Below are positions 28,765-37,743 of a DNA stretch of 64,000 nucleotides, piece by piece. Under the pieces are notes generated by a model, which was given only the letters and a program-made list of their open reading frames with translations, made no database searches and was not told the origin of the DNA. Origin of the DNA: an uncultured Halomonas sp. (GTDB lineage: Bacteria; Pseudomonadota; Gammaproteobacteria; Pseudomonadales; Halomonadaceae). The translations under genes and the position numbers were made by a program. Positions within the stretch are counted from its first letter, which is position 1. The number at the start of each line of letters is the position of its first letter. Location of the stretch: the NCBI RefSeq assembly GCF_947500835.1, contig NZ_CANMTQ010000014.1:1-64000 (forward strand). The letters are read 5' to 3'.

Positions 28765-29358
28765 ATGTCGGATACGATGCGCACACTGGTCGTGAAGGGA
28801 GATGAGCTGGAGCCCTGGCTTGGGGACGTCGCGGATCTTCGCATAAGGGTCTTTCGCGATTTTCCTTATCTCTATGATGGTTCTCGGGACTACGAAGAGG
28901 CCTATTTGCATACCTATACCAAGACCGACACCTCGATCTGCGTGCTGGCTCTGGACGGCGAGCGCGTAGTGGGCGCCTCTACGGGGCTTGCGATGGCGGA
29001 TGAAACCGAGGAATTTCGTCAGCCACTGCTCGATGCCGGTTGGGATATCGAATCGATCTTTTACTGTGCCGAATCCACGCTATTGCCCGAGTACCGCGGG
29101 CGAGGGCTGTATCGGGCCTTTTTCGACGAGCGCGAAGCCCATGCGCGCCATCTTGGCAAACGAACGAGCATGTTCTGTGCGGTACAGCGACCCATTGATC
29201 ATCCCTTGCGACCGGCCGACTACCAGCCATTGGACAGTATCTGGCGGCATTTCGGTTATCAGCCGATGCCCGATAGAATGGCCAGCTTTCGCTGGAAAGA
29301 CATCGATCAATCCCAGGAAACCGACAAGCAGCTGCTGTTTTACCAAAAGGCGCTGTAG
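28765..29358 (+). CDS. GNAT-family N-acetyltransferase
   Basis: The 197-residue protein has a GNAT fold. The acetyl-CoA-binding motif A is visible as AESTLLPEYRGRGLYRAFFDEREAHAR near residues 98-124 (the R-G-x-G-L part), after a strand with GERVVGASTGLAMAD. The substrate is unknown. GGAGGA lies 6-11 nt before the ATG. It stands between the catalase terminator and the POT transporter and may be the first gene of a peptide-utilisation run. Confidence 0.85.
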   Translation: MSDTMRTLVVKGDELEPWLGDVADLRIRVFRDFPYLYDGSRDYEEAYLHTYTKTDTSICVLALDGERVVGASTGLAMADETEEFRQPLLDAGWDIESIFYCAESTLLPEYRGRGLYRAFFDEREAHARHLGKRTSMFCAVQRPIDHPLRPADYQPLDSIWRHFGYQPMPDRMASFRWKDIDQSQETDKQLLFYQKAL

Positions 29359-29422
29359 TTCCCTTGAAGTGGGTCAAGGGCTTGTCGGTACAGGAGTTTC
29401 CGCCACATAACATGGAGAGATC

Positions 29423-30889
29423 ATGAGCAACCCCCAGGACGTCAGCAGTACTGAAACGAAGCGACAATTCTTCGGCCATCCTTGGCCGCTGGCCACGCTG
29501 TTCGGCATGGAAGTGTGGGAGCGCTTCTCGTTTTATGGGATGCAGGCGATCCTGCTCATCTATCTCTATTACGAGACCTCCCAAGGCGGGCTGGACATCA
29601 GCCAGTCCGTTGCCATCGGCATCGTCGGGGCCTACGGCAGCGGGGTTTATCTGGCGGCTATTCTCGGCGGCTGGTTTGCCGATCGGGTCTTCGGCGCGGA
29701 GCGCACCCTGTTCTACGCCGGTGTGGTCGTCATGCTGGGGCATATTTCCCTGGCAATCCTGCCCGGGGTGTATGGCGTCACTGCGGGTCTCATCCTCGTG
29801 GCGCTGGGCAGCGGCGGGGTGAAATCCACCTGTTCGTCTTTGGTCGGCTCGCTTTACGAACCGGGCAGTCCCAGGCGAGATGCGGGTTTTTCGATCTTTT
29901 ATCTGGGTATCAACATTGGTGGGTTCGTGGGGCCGCTGCTGACCGGGCTGCTGCAGCAGAATGTGGGCTTTCACTACGGCTTCGGCATCGCCGCCATCGG
30001 CATGGCCATCGGGCTCTTCCAATACGCCCGAGGGCGCAAGCAGCTTCCCGACGACCAGCGCAAGCCACCAATGCCTCTCGAGGCGGGTAGCGTCAAGTAT
30101 CACGTCGCCGGGGCCGTCATCGCCCTTGCCATTCTGCTGTTGGCCATCAGCCTTGGCTGGGTTCGCGCAGACAATTTGGCGGACGTACTGCTCGGCATCA
30201 TTGCCATCGTGTCCGTCATCTATTTCTACCTCATTCTGCGTTCGAGCCGAATCAGTGCAGAAGAACGCGGTCGGGTCTATGCCTTCGTTCCGCTGTTCTT
30301 GACCAGCGCCATCTACTGGGCGCTGTACAGCCAGTCCTATACCGTGATCACGGCGTTCTTCGATCAGCGAGTGGATCGCGTCGTGTGGGGCTGGACCGTT
30401 CCCGTGGGCTGGCTGGTCTCGATCCAGGCGCTGTGCGTCATCGTTTTCTCCGGTGTCTTTGCCTGGCTGTGGACGACCCTGGGCAAGCGCCAACCCTCTT
30501 CCACCGTCAAGTTCGTCATTGCCATGCTCATCATCGGGCTCACCTTCCTGGGGTATCTGCCTTATCTAGGCGCCGAGGGGGTCAGCATGCCGTTGATCAT
30601 GCTGGTCATCTTGTTGATTGGCTTTACCGCCTCGGAGCTGTGCCTGTCGCCCATTGGCCTGTCGGTTTCCACCAAACTTGCCCCGGTAGCCTTCCAGACC
30701 CAGATGCTGGCGCTGTTTTACATGTCGCTGTCGCTCGGGTTCGCCGCCGGCGGAAAGCTAGGCACTTTCTATACAGAAGAAACGGAAGTGAGATATTTCA
30801 TTGCCATGGCGGTAATCGGCATGGTGACCGCGGTCTTGCTGCTGATCTGTCTGCCTTTTATCAAACGAGCGTCTCAGGGCGCGGATTAA
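29423..30889 (+). CDS. Proton-dependent oligopeptide transporter (POT/PTR2)
   Basis: The 488-residue MFS protein carries the ExxERFxYY-type proton-coupling motif on helix 1 (EVWERFSFYG near residue 30) and the PTR2 signature DAGFSIFYLGINIGGFVGPL near 152, with 12-14 helices overall. It should import di- and tripeptides with protons across the inner membrane. The next gene on the same strand is a prolyl-aminopeptidase-like enzyme, suggesting uptake followed by hydrolysis. GGAGA precedes the ATG. Confidence 0.94.
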   Translation: MSNPQDVSSTETKRQFFGHPWPLATLFGMEVWERFSFYGMQAILLIYLYYETSQGGLDISQSVAIGIVGAYGSGVYLAAILGGWFADRVFGAERTLFYAGVVVMLGHISLAILPGVYGVTAGLILVALGSGGVKSTCSSLVGSLYEPGSPRRDAGFSIFYLGINIGGFVGPLLTGLLQQNVGFHYGFGIAAIGMAIGLFQYARGRKQLPDDQRKPPMPLEAGSVKYHVAGAVIALAILLLAISLGWVRADNLADVLLGIIAIVSVIYFYLILRSSRISAEERGRVYAFVPLFLTSAIYWALYSQSYTVITAFFDQRVDRVVWGWTVPVGWLVSIQALCVIVFSGVFAWLWTTLGKRQPSSTVKFVIAMLIIGLTFLGYLPYLGAEGVSMPLIMLVILLIGFTASELCLSPIGLSVSTKLAPVAFQTQMLALFYMSLSLGFAAGGKLGTFYTEETEVRYFIAMAVIGMVTAVLLLICLPFIKRASQGAD

Positions 30890-30934
30890 CCCTCTGTCCA
30901 CAACCTGCTGCACTCGCCGATGGAGCACTTCATC

Positions 30935-32221
30935 ATGGAAATTGACGACTACCGTCTTGTCGGAATGCACGTTACCGACCGTCGCCTGGAGGTGCCGCTT
31001 GACTGGATGAATCCGGATGACGGCAGGACGATCTCGGTCTTCTTTCGGGAGGTCTGTGATCCCGCGCAAAAGGACACTCAGCTTCCGCTGCTGGTGTTTC
31101 TTCAAGGCGGACCCGGCGGCAAATCCCCTAGGCCCACCTCCAGCGGCCCGGGGTGGCTATTGGACGCCGTAAAGAAGTATCGCGTCATTCTGCCAGATCA
31201 GCGCGGCACCGGTCGCAGCAGCCGAATCACCGGCGCCACCATGGAAGCGATGAATGACGCCCAGGCCGCCGCGGGCTATCTTGCCTGTTTTGACGCCCAT
31301 GCCATCGTGGCGGACCTGGAGTACATCAGGAAAAACGTCTATCAGGACGCGTGCTGGGAAACCCTGGGGCAGAGCTACGGCGGTTTTCTGACCCTGACCT
31401 ATCTTTCTTATGCACCGGAAGGCCTGGCGAAATGCTATATCGCCGGGGGCATCCCGAGCCTTTCCCCCGATCCGGACGAGGTCTATCGGCGCACCTACGC
31501 CCAGGTGGAAAAGAAGATGCGGGCCTACTACGCACGCTTTCCCTCGGATAAACAAAAACTCAACGATATCGCCGATCATATTCAGGCCCATCAGCCCCGC
31601 TTGCCCAACGGCGATATGCTGACCGTCCGACGCTTCCAGAGCCTGGGGCTCATGATCGGCATGGGAGAGGGGGCACAGCGGCTGCACTGGCTGATCGAAG
31701 AGGCCTTCACCGATGAGCAACAAAAGGCGCTGAACCCGCATTTCCTGCTGGAAGTGATGGTATTGACGGGCTTCGATGAGAATCCGCTGTTTGCCGCCCT
31801 GCACGAGAACATCTATGCGTCGCCGGATGCGCAAAGCGCCTGGTCCGCGGCGCGGGAGCGACAGCAGCATCCTGAGTTCGCCGAGGATCATCGCCCGCTC
31901 TATCTGACCGGGGAGATGATCTACCCCTGGATGTTCGAGGAGATCAGCGCACTGAAGCCTTTTCGAGAAGCGGTCGAAGCACTTGCCCACCGTCCCCTGT
32001 CAAAGCCGTTCTATGATCGAGCGCGTCTGGCCCGTAACAGGGTGCCGGTGGCGGCTGCCATCTACTTCGACGACATGTACGTGGATGTCGAGCTGTCGCT
32101 GCAGACCGTCGAGGCGGTCGACAATCTGACCTACTGGCTGACCAACGAATATCAGCATGACGGCCTGCGTCAGGACCCCAAGGTCTTCGAGAAGCTGCAG
32201 TCGCTTGTGCAGAATCAGTGA
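30935..32221 (+). CDS. Alpha/beta hydrolase, prolyl aminopeptidase-like (S33)
   Basis: The 428-residue protein has the S33 architecture: the oxyanion-hole HGGPG-like FLQGGPGGKSPRP near residue 45, LPDQRGTGRSS near 85, the nucleophile in TLGQSYGGFL near 137, an Asp in IYFDDMYVDVE near 373 and His in NEYQHDGLR near 406. It probably removes N-terminal proline or similar residues from short peptides in the cytoplasm. Start is placed at ATG 30935 (MEIDDYR), which has GGAG 8-11 nt upstream; an in-frame ATG at 30920 has none. It follows the POT transporter closely. Confidence 0.85.
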   Translation: MEIDDYRLVGMHVTDRRLEVPLDWMNPDDGRTISVFFREVCDPAQKDTQLPLLVFLQGGPGGKSPRPTSSGPGWLLDAVKKYRVILPDQRGTGRSSRITGATMEAMNDAQAAAGYLACFDAHAIVADLEYIRKNVYQDACWETLGQSYGGFLTLTYLSYAPEGLAKCYIAGGIPSLSPDPDEVYRRTYAQVEKKMRAYYARFPSDKQKLNDIADHIQAHQPRLPNGDMLTVRRFQSLGLMIGMGEGAQRLHWLIEEAFTDEQQKALNPHFLLEVMVLTGFDENPLFAALHENIYASPDAQSAWSAARERQQHPEFAEDHRPLYLTGEMIYPWMFEEISALKPFREAVEALAHRPLSKPFYDRARLARNRVPVAAAIYFDDMYVDVELSLQTVEAVDNLTYWLTNEYQHDGLRQDPKVFEKLQSLVQNQ

Positions 32222-32285
32222 TGTTGGCCGACACTGATTCCGGTGCTACCACAATAACCACCGCTTATCGGGAAAGGACGCCGCC

Positions 32286-33596
32286 ATGATTTTCTTGCGC
32301 TTGATCGCCTTCGGATTTTTTGCATTCACCCTGGCGGGCTGTGGCGAAACCGCCACGTTGCCGGTCTCCGCCGGCACCGGGCCCAATCCGCAGCTACCCG
32401 AACCCAACGAGACACTGATCCCCACGGTGAATATCGCCCCGGCCACGGGCTGGCCCGCCGGCGCCAAGCCGGAGGCCATTGAAGGGGTCGAGGTAAAGGC
32501 GTTTGCCGATGGGCTCGATCATCCCAGGTGGCTGTACGTGTTGCCCAATGGGGATGTGCTGGTGGCGGAAACCAACCGTCCCCCCAAGGAGTCAGGTGGC
32601 ATCAAGTCCTGGATCATGGGCTACTTCATGAAACGCGCCGGCGCCGGCGTTGAAAGCGCCAATCGCATTACCCTGTTGAGAGATACCGACGGAGACGGCG
32701 TGGCGGATCAACGCTCGATCTTTCTCGATGATCTATATTCGCCCTTTGGCATGGCCCTGGTGGGCAATGACTTTTACGTGGCCAACGCGGATGCGGTGCT
32801 TCGCTTTCCCTATGAGCAGGGCCAGACTCAAATCACCGCCGTCGGTGAGAAGATTACCGATCTGCCCGGCGGGCCGATCAATCATCACTGGACCAAGAGC
32901 CTGATCGCGAGCCCGGATGGCAGCAAGCTCTATGTCGGCGTGGGCTCCAATAGCAACGTGGGTGAAAACGGTCTGGAAAACGAAGAGGGCCGGGCGGCGA
33001 TCTGGGAGATCGATCCCGAGTCCGGCGAGCACCGCGTATTTGCCTCGGGGCTGCGCAACCCGGTGGGCATGGCCTGGCAGCCTGAAAGCGGCGCGCTGTG
33101 GGTCGCGATCAATGAGCGAGACGCGCTGGGAAGCGACCTGGTACCGGACTACATGACTTCCGTCCAGGAAGGTGGTTTCTACGGCTGGCCCTTCAGCTAT
33201 TACGGACAGCACGTGGATGAACGGGTCGAGCCACAAAACCCCGATCTCGTCGCCAGCGCCATCGTGCCGGATTACGCTCTCGGGCCCCACACCGCGTCCT
33301 TGGGTTTGACCGCTGCCGAGGGCAATAGCCTGCCGGAGCGATTTGATGAGGGCATGTTCATCGGCCAGCATGGCTCCTGGAATCGCAGGCCTCGAAGCGG
33401 CTACAAGGTGATCTTCGTGCCCTTCGAGGACGGCATGCCCGCCGGCGAGCCGATCGATGTGCTGACCGGGTTCCTCGACGAGGAGGGTAAGGCGCAAGGC
33501 AGGCCGGTGGGTGTGGTCATCGATCAGCGGGGTGGATTGCTGGTGGCGGACGATGTGGGCAACGTTATCTGGCGAGTGAGCGATGGGGGTAGTTGA
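32286..33596 (+). CDS. PQQ-type sugar (sorbosone) dehydrogenase family lipoprotein
   Basis: The 436-residue protein begins with a lipoprotein signal (TLAGC, lipidated C19) and then the same GSDH propeller as the gene at 526-1827. Shared signatures: [11 protein letters not shown] near 120, INHHWTKSL near 198, [38 protein letters not shown] near 295 and EHGSWNR-like [16 protein letters not shown] near 358. The lack of an Asp at lipoprotein position +2 (the residue after Cys is Gly) predicts outer-membrane location. It should oxidise a sugar in the periplasm. AAAGGA precedes the ATG. Confidence 0.86.
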   Translation: MIFLRLIAFGFFAFTLAGCGETATLPVSAGTGPNPQLPEPNETLIPTVNIAPATGWPAGAKPEAIEGVEVKAFADGLDHPRWLYVLPNGDVLVAETNRPPKESGGIKSWIMGYFMKRAGAGVESANRITLLRDTDGDGVADQRSIFLDDLYSPFGMALVGNDFYVANADAVLRFPYEQGQTQITAVGEKITDLPGGPINHHWTKSLIASPDGSKLYVGVGSNSNVGENGLENEEGRAAIWEIDPESGEHRVFASGLRNPVGMAWQPESGALWVAINERDALGSDLVPDYMTSVQEGGFYGWPFSYYGQHVDERVEPQNPDLVASAIVPDYALGPHTASLGLTAAEGNSLPERFDEGMFIGQHGSWNRRPRSGYKVIFVPFEDGMPAGEPIDVLTGFLDEEGKAQGRPVGVVIDQRGGLLVADDVGNVIWRVSDGGS

Positions 33597-33610
33597 TTCG
33601 TTGTCGCTCG

Positions 33611-33641
33611 AATCTCATTGGCATATTATGCCAATGAGATT
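33611..33641. promoter_or_regulatory. 31-bp palindrome upstream of parDE: operator and/or terminator
   Basis: Perfect 15-bp arms (33611-33625 and 33627-33641) around one central T, containing TCATTGGCATA. It lies 14 bp after the sugar dehydrogenase stop, is followed by a T-run (33640-33644), and is 17 bp before the antitoxin ATG. It could end the preceding transcript and also be the site where the ribbon-helix-helix antitoxin represses its own operon. Confidence 0.7.
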
Positions 33642-33658
33642 TTTAGAGAGGATTTGTC

Positions 33659-33949
33659 ATGCCGACTCGCAACGTAGTGTTGACCGATGCTCAGGCCAGT
33701 TTGCTGGAACGACTGGTGAACTCAGGGCGTTATCAGAATGCCAGCGAAGTCTTACGCGAAGGATTACGGCTGATCGAAAGCCGAGAGCGGGAGGAAACTG
33801 CTCGGCTAGAGGCCTTGCGACAGGCGGCGGCTAGGGGGATTGCCGACATGGAAACAGGACGCTTTCGCGCCTTCGAAACGATGGATTCACTGCAAGAGCA
33901 TCTGACAGCCCTAGCCAAAGAGGCCATCGACGACAGCAGCACGATATGA
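33659..33949 (+). CDS. parD: ParD-family antitoxin
   Basis: The 96-residue protein has the ribbon-helix-helix N-terminus (RNVVLTDAQASLLERLVNSG, then YQNASEVLREGLRLIE) typical of ParD/CC2985 antitoxins and an acidic, helical C-terminal tail that should wrap the toxin. GAGAGGA lies before the ATG. The stop overlaps the toxin start by 4 bp. Autoregulation through the adjacent palindrome is likely. Confidence 0.88.
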   Translation: MPTRNVVLTDAQASLLERLVNSGRYQNASEVLREGLRLIESREREETARLEALRQAAARGIADMETGRFRAFETMDSLQEHLTALAKEAIDDSSTI

Positions 33950-34308
33950 CGCAATCTGCACAATGGACAGTTCTTCTTGCAGCGACTGCCGAAGAGGATT
34001 TTCAGAATATCGCGGCCTGGACAGCCAGACATTTCGGTAAAGCTCAGGCACGGATTTATGCTGAAACACTCACGAGTGCAATAACGTTATTGACCGCAGG
34101 TCCGGATGTTGTAGGCGCTCGATCGCGAGACGATATCCATATAGGCATCAGAGTGCTCCATGTTGCCCGGCATGGACGAAGAGGACGACATTTTCTGATG
34201 TTTCGGGCGAGCGAGGAAAAGAGCGGAAGCACTATTGAAGTGTTGCGTATCCTGCATGACGCCATGGATCTGGCACGACACTTTCCTCACTCATCGGAAA
34301 CGCAGTAA
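33946..34308 (+). CDS. parE: ParE/RelE-family toxin
   Basis: The 120-residue protein has the ParE plan: TAEEDFQNIAAWTARHFG helix, YAETLTSAITLL second helix, then GIRVLHVARHGRRGRHFLMFRAS strands and VLRILHDAMDLARH at the end, where HDAMD is a family signature. ParE toxins usually poison DNA gyrase; the target here is inferred. Unlike the pair at 12.2-12.7 kb, both partners are intact. Confidence 0.9.
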   Translation: MTQSAQWTVLLAATAEEDFQNIAAWTARHFGKAQARIYAETLTSAITLLTAGPDVVGARSRDDIHIGIRVLHVARHGRRGRHFLMFRASEEKSGSTIEVLRILHDAMDLARHFPHSSETQ

Positions 34309-34407
34309 GACCGCGATAATTCCATGGTGCTGAATCAGTATTGCGGCCCATCATGCTTTCCTTAGGGCAAGCTATCCTGAACTGTAAATATCCAGGGAGC
34401 AGCAACC

Positions 34408-35028
34408 ATGACTCACGCTATCGAGTGCCAGTGCGGCAAACTGAAGGGCACGCTCGAACCCCTCAAGCACTACATTCGCTGCGTCTGCTATTGCACGGAC
34501 TGTCAGGCATTTCCTCGGTTTCTAGGTAAAGGAAATGAGACTCTTGACGACGCCGGCGGCACCGAACTCATTCAAACCACTCCAGAGAATCTGAGCTTCA
34601 GCGAAGGCATCGAAAACCTGGCCTGTCTGCGCCTGACCTCGAAAGGACTGCTGCGCTGGTATGCCAGTTGTTGCAACACGCCCATTGCGAATACGCCGTC
34701 AAACTACAATATGCCTTTCGTGGGCCTGGTTCATACCTGTCTTCGACATGAAGTCGGTTCACTTGATAATGCGTTTGGCCCGATCCGCATGCGGGTATTC
34801 ACCAAGTCTGCTCTGGGCGAACCCAAGCCTTCATCTCAGGGACTGATCGGCTGCGGTGCCCAGGCCGCGGGCATGATTACCAAGGCGCGTCTCGATGGAA
34901 GCTACAAGCGCACGCCGTTTTTTGATGGGCAGTCCGGCAAGTGCGTCGTTACCCCGAGAATACTCAGCGAGCAGGAATTGAAGAGCGCCAAGACGCCCAC
35001 CAACCAGACGAATACGAAAGGGAGCTGA
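34408..35028 (+). CDS. DUF6151/GFA-like cysteine-rich protein
   Basis: The 206-residue protein has zinc-type cysteines like the glutathione-dependent formaldehyde-activating (GFA) fold: C7 and C9 (CQCGKLKG), C25, C27, C29 and C32 (CVCYCTDCQAFPRF), and a CC pair near residue 89 (YASCCNTPI). The arrangement fits the DUF6151 relatives of GFA. No catalytic role is established. GGGAG precedes the ATG, and the creatininase-family gene begins 3 bp after the stop, so the two are probably one operon. Confidence 0.75.
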   Translation: MTHAIECQCGKLKGTLEPLKHYIRCVCYCTDCQAFPRFLGKGNETLDDAGGTELIQTTPENLSFSEGIENLACLRLTSKGLLRWYASCCNTPIANTPSNYNMPFVGLVHTCLRHEVGSLDNAFGPIRMRVFTKSALGEPKPSSQGLIGCGAQAAGMITKARLDGSYKRTPFFDGQSGKCVVTPRILSEQELKSAKTPTNQTNTKGS

Positions 35029-35031
35029 ATC

Positions 35032-35802
35032 ATGCGGCTGCAACTGGCCACCTGGCAGGAAGTGGAAGCCTATCTTCAGCGCTCCACGGGCATCATCATT
35101 CCCATTGGCTCGACGGAACAGCACGGTCCCAACGGCTTGATAGGCACCGACGCGATCTGTCCGGAAGCAATCGCCTGGACCCTGGGCGAGCGACACGATG
35201 TGCTGATCGGACCGACCCAGAACCTGGGCATGGCCCAGCATCATCTGGCCTTTCCCGGGTCCATCAGCCTGCGCCCCAGCACCTTGATGGCGGTGCTGAA
35301 AGACACCGTGGAGTCGCTAGCGCGCCATGGCTTCACCCATGTGTTCTTTCTCAATGGCCACGGCGGCAATATTGCAACGGTAAGCGCGGCCTTTGCCGAA
35401 ATTCTTTCCGAAAGGAGCATGTCCGAACGAAGCCTGTCCCAGCTTAGCCAGAGCGAGCAGTCGAAGGATGCGCTGCAGCTGTCACTTTATAGCTGGTTTA
35501 CCGGTCGTCGTGGGCGCGAGATCGCCAAGGAGCTGTATGGCGATGCGGAAGGCGGCCACGCCACGCCCTCGGAGGTATCGCTGTCCTGGGCGGCGCATCC
35601 CGAGGCGGTCAAGGAGGCGGCCATGTCGCCGCATATCGCGCCGGGTGGAAGCGCCCAGTGCGATGCCCGGACTTTTCGGCAGCGCTTTCCGGATGGGCGC
35701 ATGGGCTCGGCGCCGTCCTTGGCCTGCGTCGAGCACGGCCGGCGTTTCCTGGAAGCCGGCGTGGAAGATGTATTAGAGGCGTATAGGGCGTTTCTAGAAT
35801 GA
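35032..35802 (+). CDS. Creatininase-family amidohydrolase
   Basis: The 256-residue protein shows creatininase-fold metal ligands: STEQHGPNGLIGTDA near residue 24 (E, H, D), NGHGGN near 112 and AEGGHATPSEVS near 170 (E, H). The family hydrolyses cyclic amides or formamides with a two-metal centre; relatives include MftE and ArfB, so creatinine is not assured as the substrate. GGGAG precedes the ATG. It overlaps the downstream mscS gene by 4 bp. Confidence 0.88.
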   Translation: MRLQLATWQEVEAYLQRSTGIIIPIGSTEQHGPNGLIGTDAICPEAIAWTLGERHDVLIGPTQNLGMAQHHLAFPGSISLRPSTLMAVLKDTVESLARHGFTHVFFLNGHGGNIATVSAAFAEILSERSMSERSLSQLSQSEQSKDALQLSLYSWFTGRRGREIAKELYGDAEGGHATPSEVSLSWAAHPEAVKEAAMSPHIAPGGSAQCDARTFRQRFPDGRMGSAPSLACVEHGRRFLEAGVEDVLEAYRAFLE

Positions 35803-36800
35803 GTGCCGCAGAAAAGCAGGACATACCCCAGGAAGTCGATCTGGATTTTGGCGCATCCTTCGAGCGTATCGACAGCTGGGTCGACGGCGCCATTCGCCTG
35901 CTGCCCAATATCGTGGTGGCGATCGTGCTGCTGGCGCTGTTCTACGCCATAGGCTTGCTCGTACGCCGAATCATTCGCCGCCAGTCGATACGCCGGCAGC
36001 GCGCCAACCTGGGCGATGTGCTGGGCGGATTCGTCAAATGGGTGATCGTGCTGGTGGGCTTTCTGTTTGCCGCCACCATCGTGATTCCCACCCTGAAGCC
36101 CGGGGATCTATTTGCGGGCTTGGGGGTCAGCTCCGTGGCGATCGGTTTCGCCTTCAAGGATATCCTGCAGAACTGGATGGCAGGCCTGCTTATCCTGCTG
36201 CGTCAGCCCTTCAATATCGACGATCAGGTCGAGGTCAACGGCTATGAAGGCACCGTGGAGCGCATCGAAACCCGAGCCACCATCATCAGGACCTATGACG
36301 GTCAGCGCATCGTGGTGCCCAACAGCGACATCTACACCAACGCGGTGCAGGTCAAGACCGCCTATGAGAAACGCCGCAGCCAGTACGATATCGGCATCGG
36401 CTACGGCGATGGCATGGACGAGGCCTGTGAGGTGATAACCGAGGCGGTGGCGAGGGTAGACGGCGTCGAAAGCGAGCCGGCGCCGGAGGCGCTACCTTGG
36501 GATCTTGCCGCCAGCTGGGTGACGATCCGGGTGCGCTGGTGGACCCATAGCCGCCGCGCCGACGTGGTCCATGTGCGTGCACGGGTCGTCAAGGCCATCA
36601 AGCTGGCCCTGGACGAGGCGCGCATCGACATGCCCTACGACACTACCGTCCAGCTGTTTCACGACCAAACCGAGGCCACGGACGGCGATCGGGGGTCCCA
36701 GCGGGAAGGTTGGCCCGCGCCTCATGAAGGCCCACCGCCGCCACGCTGGAGGGTGCAGGAGAAGGGACAAGCAGAGGTGCAAGAGAAAGCACCGCCCTAG
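35799..36800 (+). CDS. Small-conductance mechanosensitive channel (MscS family)
   Basis: The 333-residue protein has about three membrane helices (35-53, 76-96 and the pore helix 100-125), then the MscS beta domain. FAGLGVSSVAIGFAFKDILQN is the glycine/alanine-rich pore helix, LILLRQPFNIDDQVEVNGYEGTV the following linker, and RIVVPNSDIYTNAV the conserved loop. Length is near E. coli MscS (286) plus a charged proline-rich tail. It should release solutes on hypo-osmotic shock. Its start overlaps the creatininase stop as ATGA, an odd partner that may only reflect shared transcription. Confidence 0.92.
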   Translation: MSAAEKQDIPQEVDLDFGASFERIDSWVDGAIRLLPNIVVAIVLLALFYAIGLLVRRIIRRQSIRRQRANLGDVLGGFVKWVIVLVGFLFAATIVIPTLKPGDLFAGLGVSSVAIGFAFKDILQNWMAGLLILLRQPFNIDDQVEVNGYEGTVERIETRATIIRTYDGQRIVVPNSDIYTNAVQVKTAYEKRRSQYDIGIGYGDGMDEACEVITEAVARVDGVESEPAPEALPWDLAASWVTIRVRWWTHSRRADVVHVRARVVKAIKLALDEARIDMPYDTTVQLFHDQTEATDGDRGSQREGWPAPHEGPPPPRWRVQEKGQAEVQEKAPP

Positions 36801-36866
36801 CAACGAATCAGCATACCTTCCTGGTCATGGGCGAGATGCAGCCGATCATGATCCGGTTCCGCGACA

Positions 36867-37583
36867 TCACACCTCGGCGTTGTGATAGACGTTTTGCACG
36901 TCGTCCAGATCGTTGAGCATGTCGAGAAGTTTCTCGAACATCGCGACGTCGTCGCCTTCAAGCGGCGTGACGGTCTGGGGAACGAACTGAATTTCGTCCG
37001 TCTCGAAGTCGATCTCGCCGAAGGCATCGAGCAGCGCCTGCTTGGTCTTGGCGTATTCGGTGTGGGGAGCGAACACGGTCAGTTTCCCGTCTTCGTTTTC
37101 GATGTCCGTAACATCCACGTCCGCTTCCATCAGCGCTTCGAGGGTGGCGTCTTCATCGTCGCCGGCAAAAACGAAGATCGCGCAGTGATCGAACAGGTGG
37201 CTGACGCTGCCCGGGGTGCCGATCTTGCTCTTGGTCTTGGTGAAACAGCCGCGCACGTCGCCAAAGGTGCGGTTGGGATTGTCCGTCAGGCAGTCGACGA
37301 TCACCATGCAGCTGCCCGGACCGAAGCCCTCGTAGCGGGCCGGTGAAAAGTCCTCGCCGCCGGCGCCGGCAGCCTTGTCCAAAGCCTTGTCGATGACATG
37401 AGAGGGCACCTGGTCCTTCTTGGCGCGATCGATCAAACCGCGCAGGCTCAGATTGCCCGCAGGATCGGTGCCGCCGGATTTGGCGCACACATAAATCTCG
37501 CGGCCGTACTTGCTGTACACCTTGGTCTTGGCGTCGGCCGTCTTGGCCATGGATTCCTTGCGGTTCTGAAAGGCCCTGCCCAT
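36867..37583 (-). CDS. YebC/PmpR-family protein
   Basis: The 238-residue protein matches the YebC/TACO1 family in the form starting [15 protein letters not shown], with [35 protein letters not shown], and a C-terminal [16 protein letters not shown] segment. Family members are described as transcription regulators (PmpR) and as translation factors that relieve ribosome stalling. Start at ATG 37583 is chosen by this conserved N-terminus; the frame stays open 15 codons further upstream. It converges on mscS. Confidence 0.88.
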   Translation of the reverse strand: MGRAFQNRKESMAKTADAKTKVYSKYGREIYVCAKSGGTDPAGNLSLRGLIDRAKKDQVPSHVIDKALDKAAGAGGEDFSPARYEGFGPGSCMVIVDCLTDNPNRTFGDVRGCFTKTKSKIGTPGSVSHLFDHCAIFVFAGDDEDATLEALMEADVDVTDIENEDGKLTVFAPHTEYAKTKQALLDAFGEIDFETDEIQFVPQTVTPLEGDDVAMFEKLLDMLNDLDDVQNVYHNAEV

Positions 37584-37693
37584 GTTGTGTTCCCGTGACG
37601 TCTGTTTAAAACACAGGATTTTACGCAAGCAGAGAAATGGGGAACAGGATTAATTAACCAGGAAGTTCTGCAGGGGTGAAGAACATCTTTGAA

Positions 37694-37721
37694 AACTCCC
37701 CGACCGGTTGGCCGGGGAGTT
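37694..37721 (-). terminator. Terminator of the M20 dipeptidase gene
   Basis: A 9-bp GC-rich stem (37694-37702 with 37713-37721) is followed on the minus strand by TTTTC. It lies about 20 bp after the dipeptidase stop. Confidence 0.75.
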
Positions 37722-37743
37722 GGCTGGCCAGTGGAAAGGGCGT

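Noticed and set aside
28979..30493. 504-codon minus-strand open frame
   Set aside because: Antisense to the GNAT and POT genes, which carry clear family motifs.
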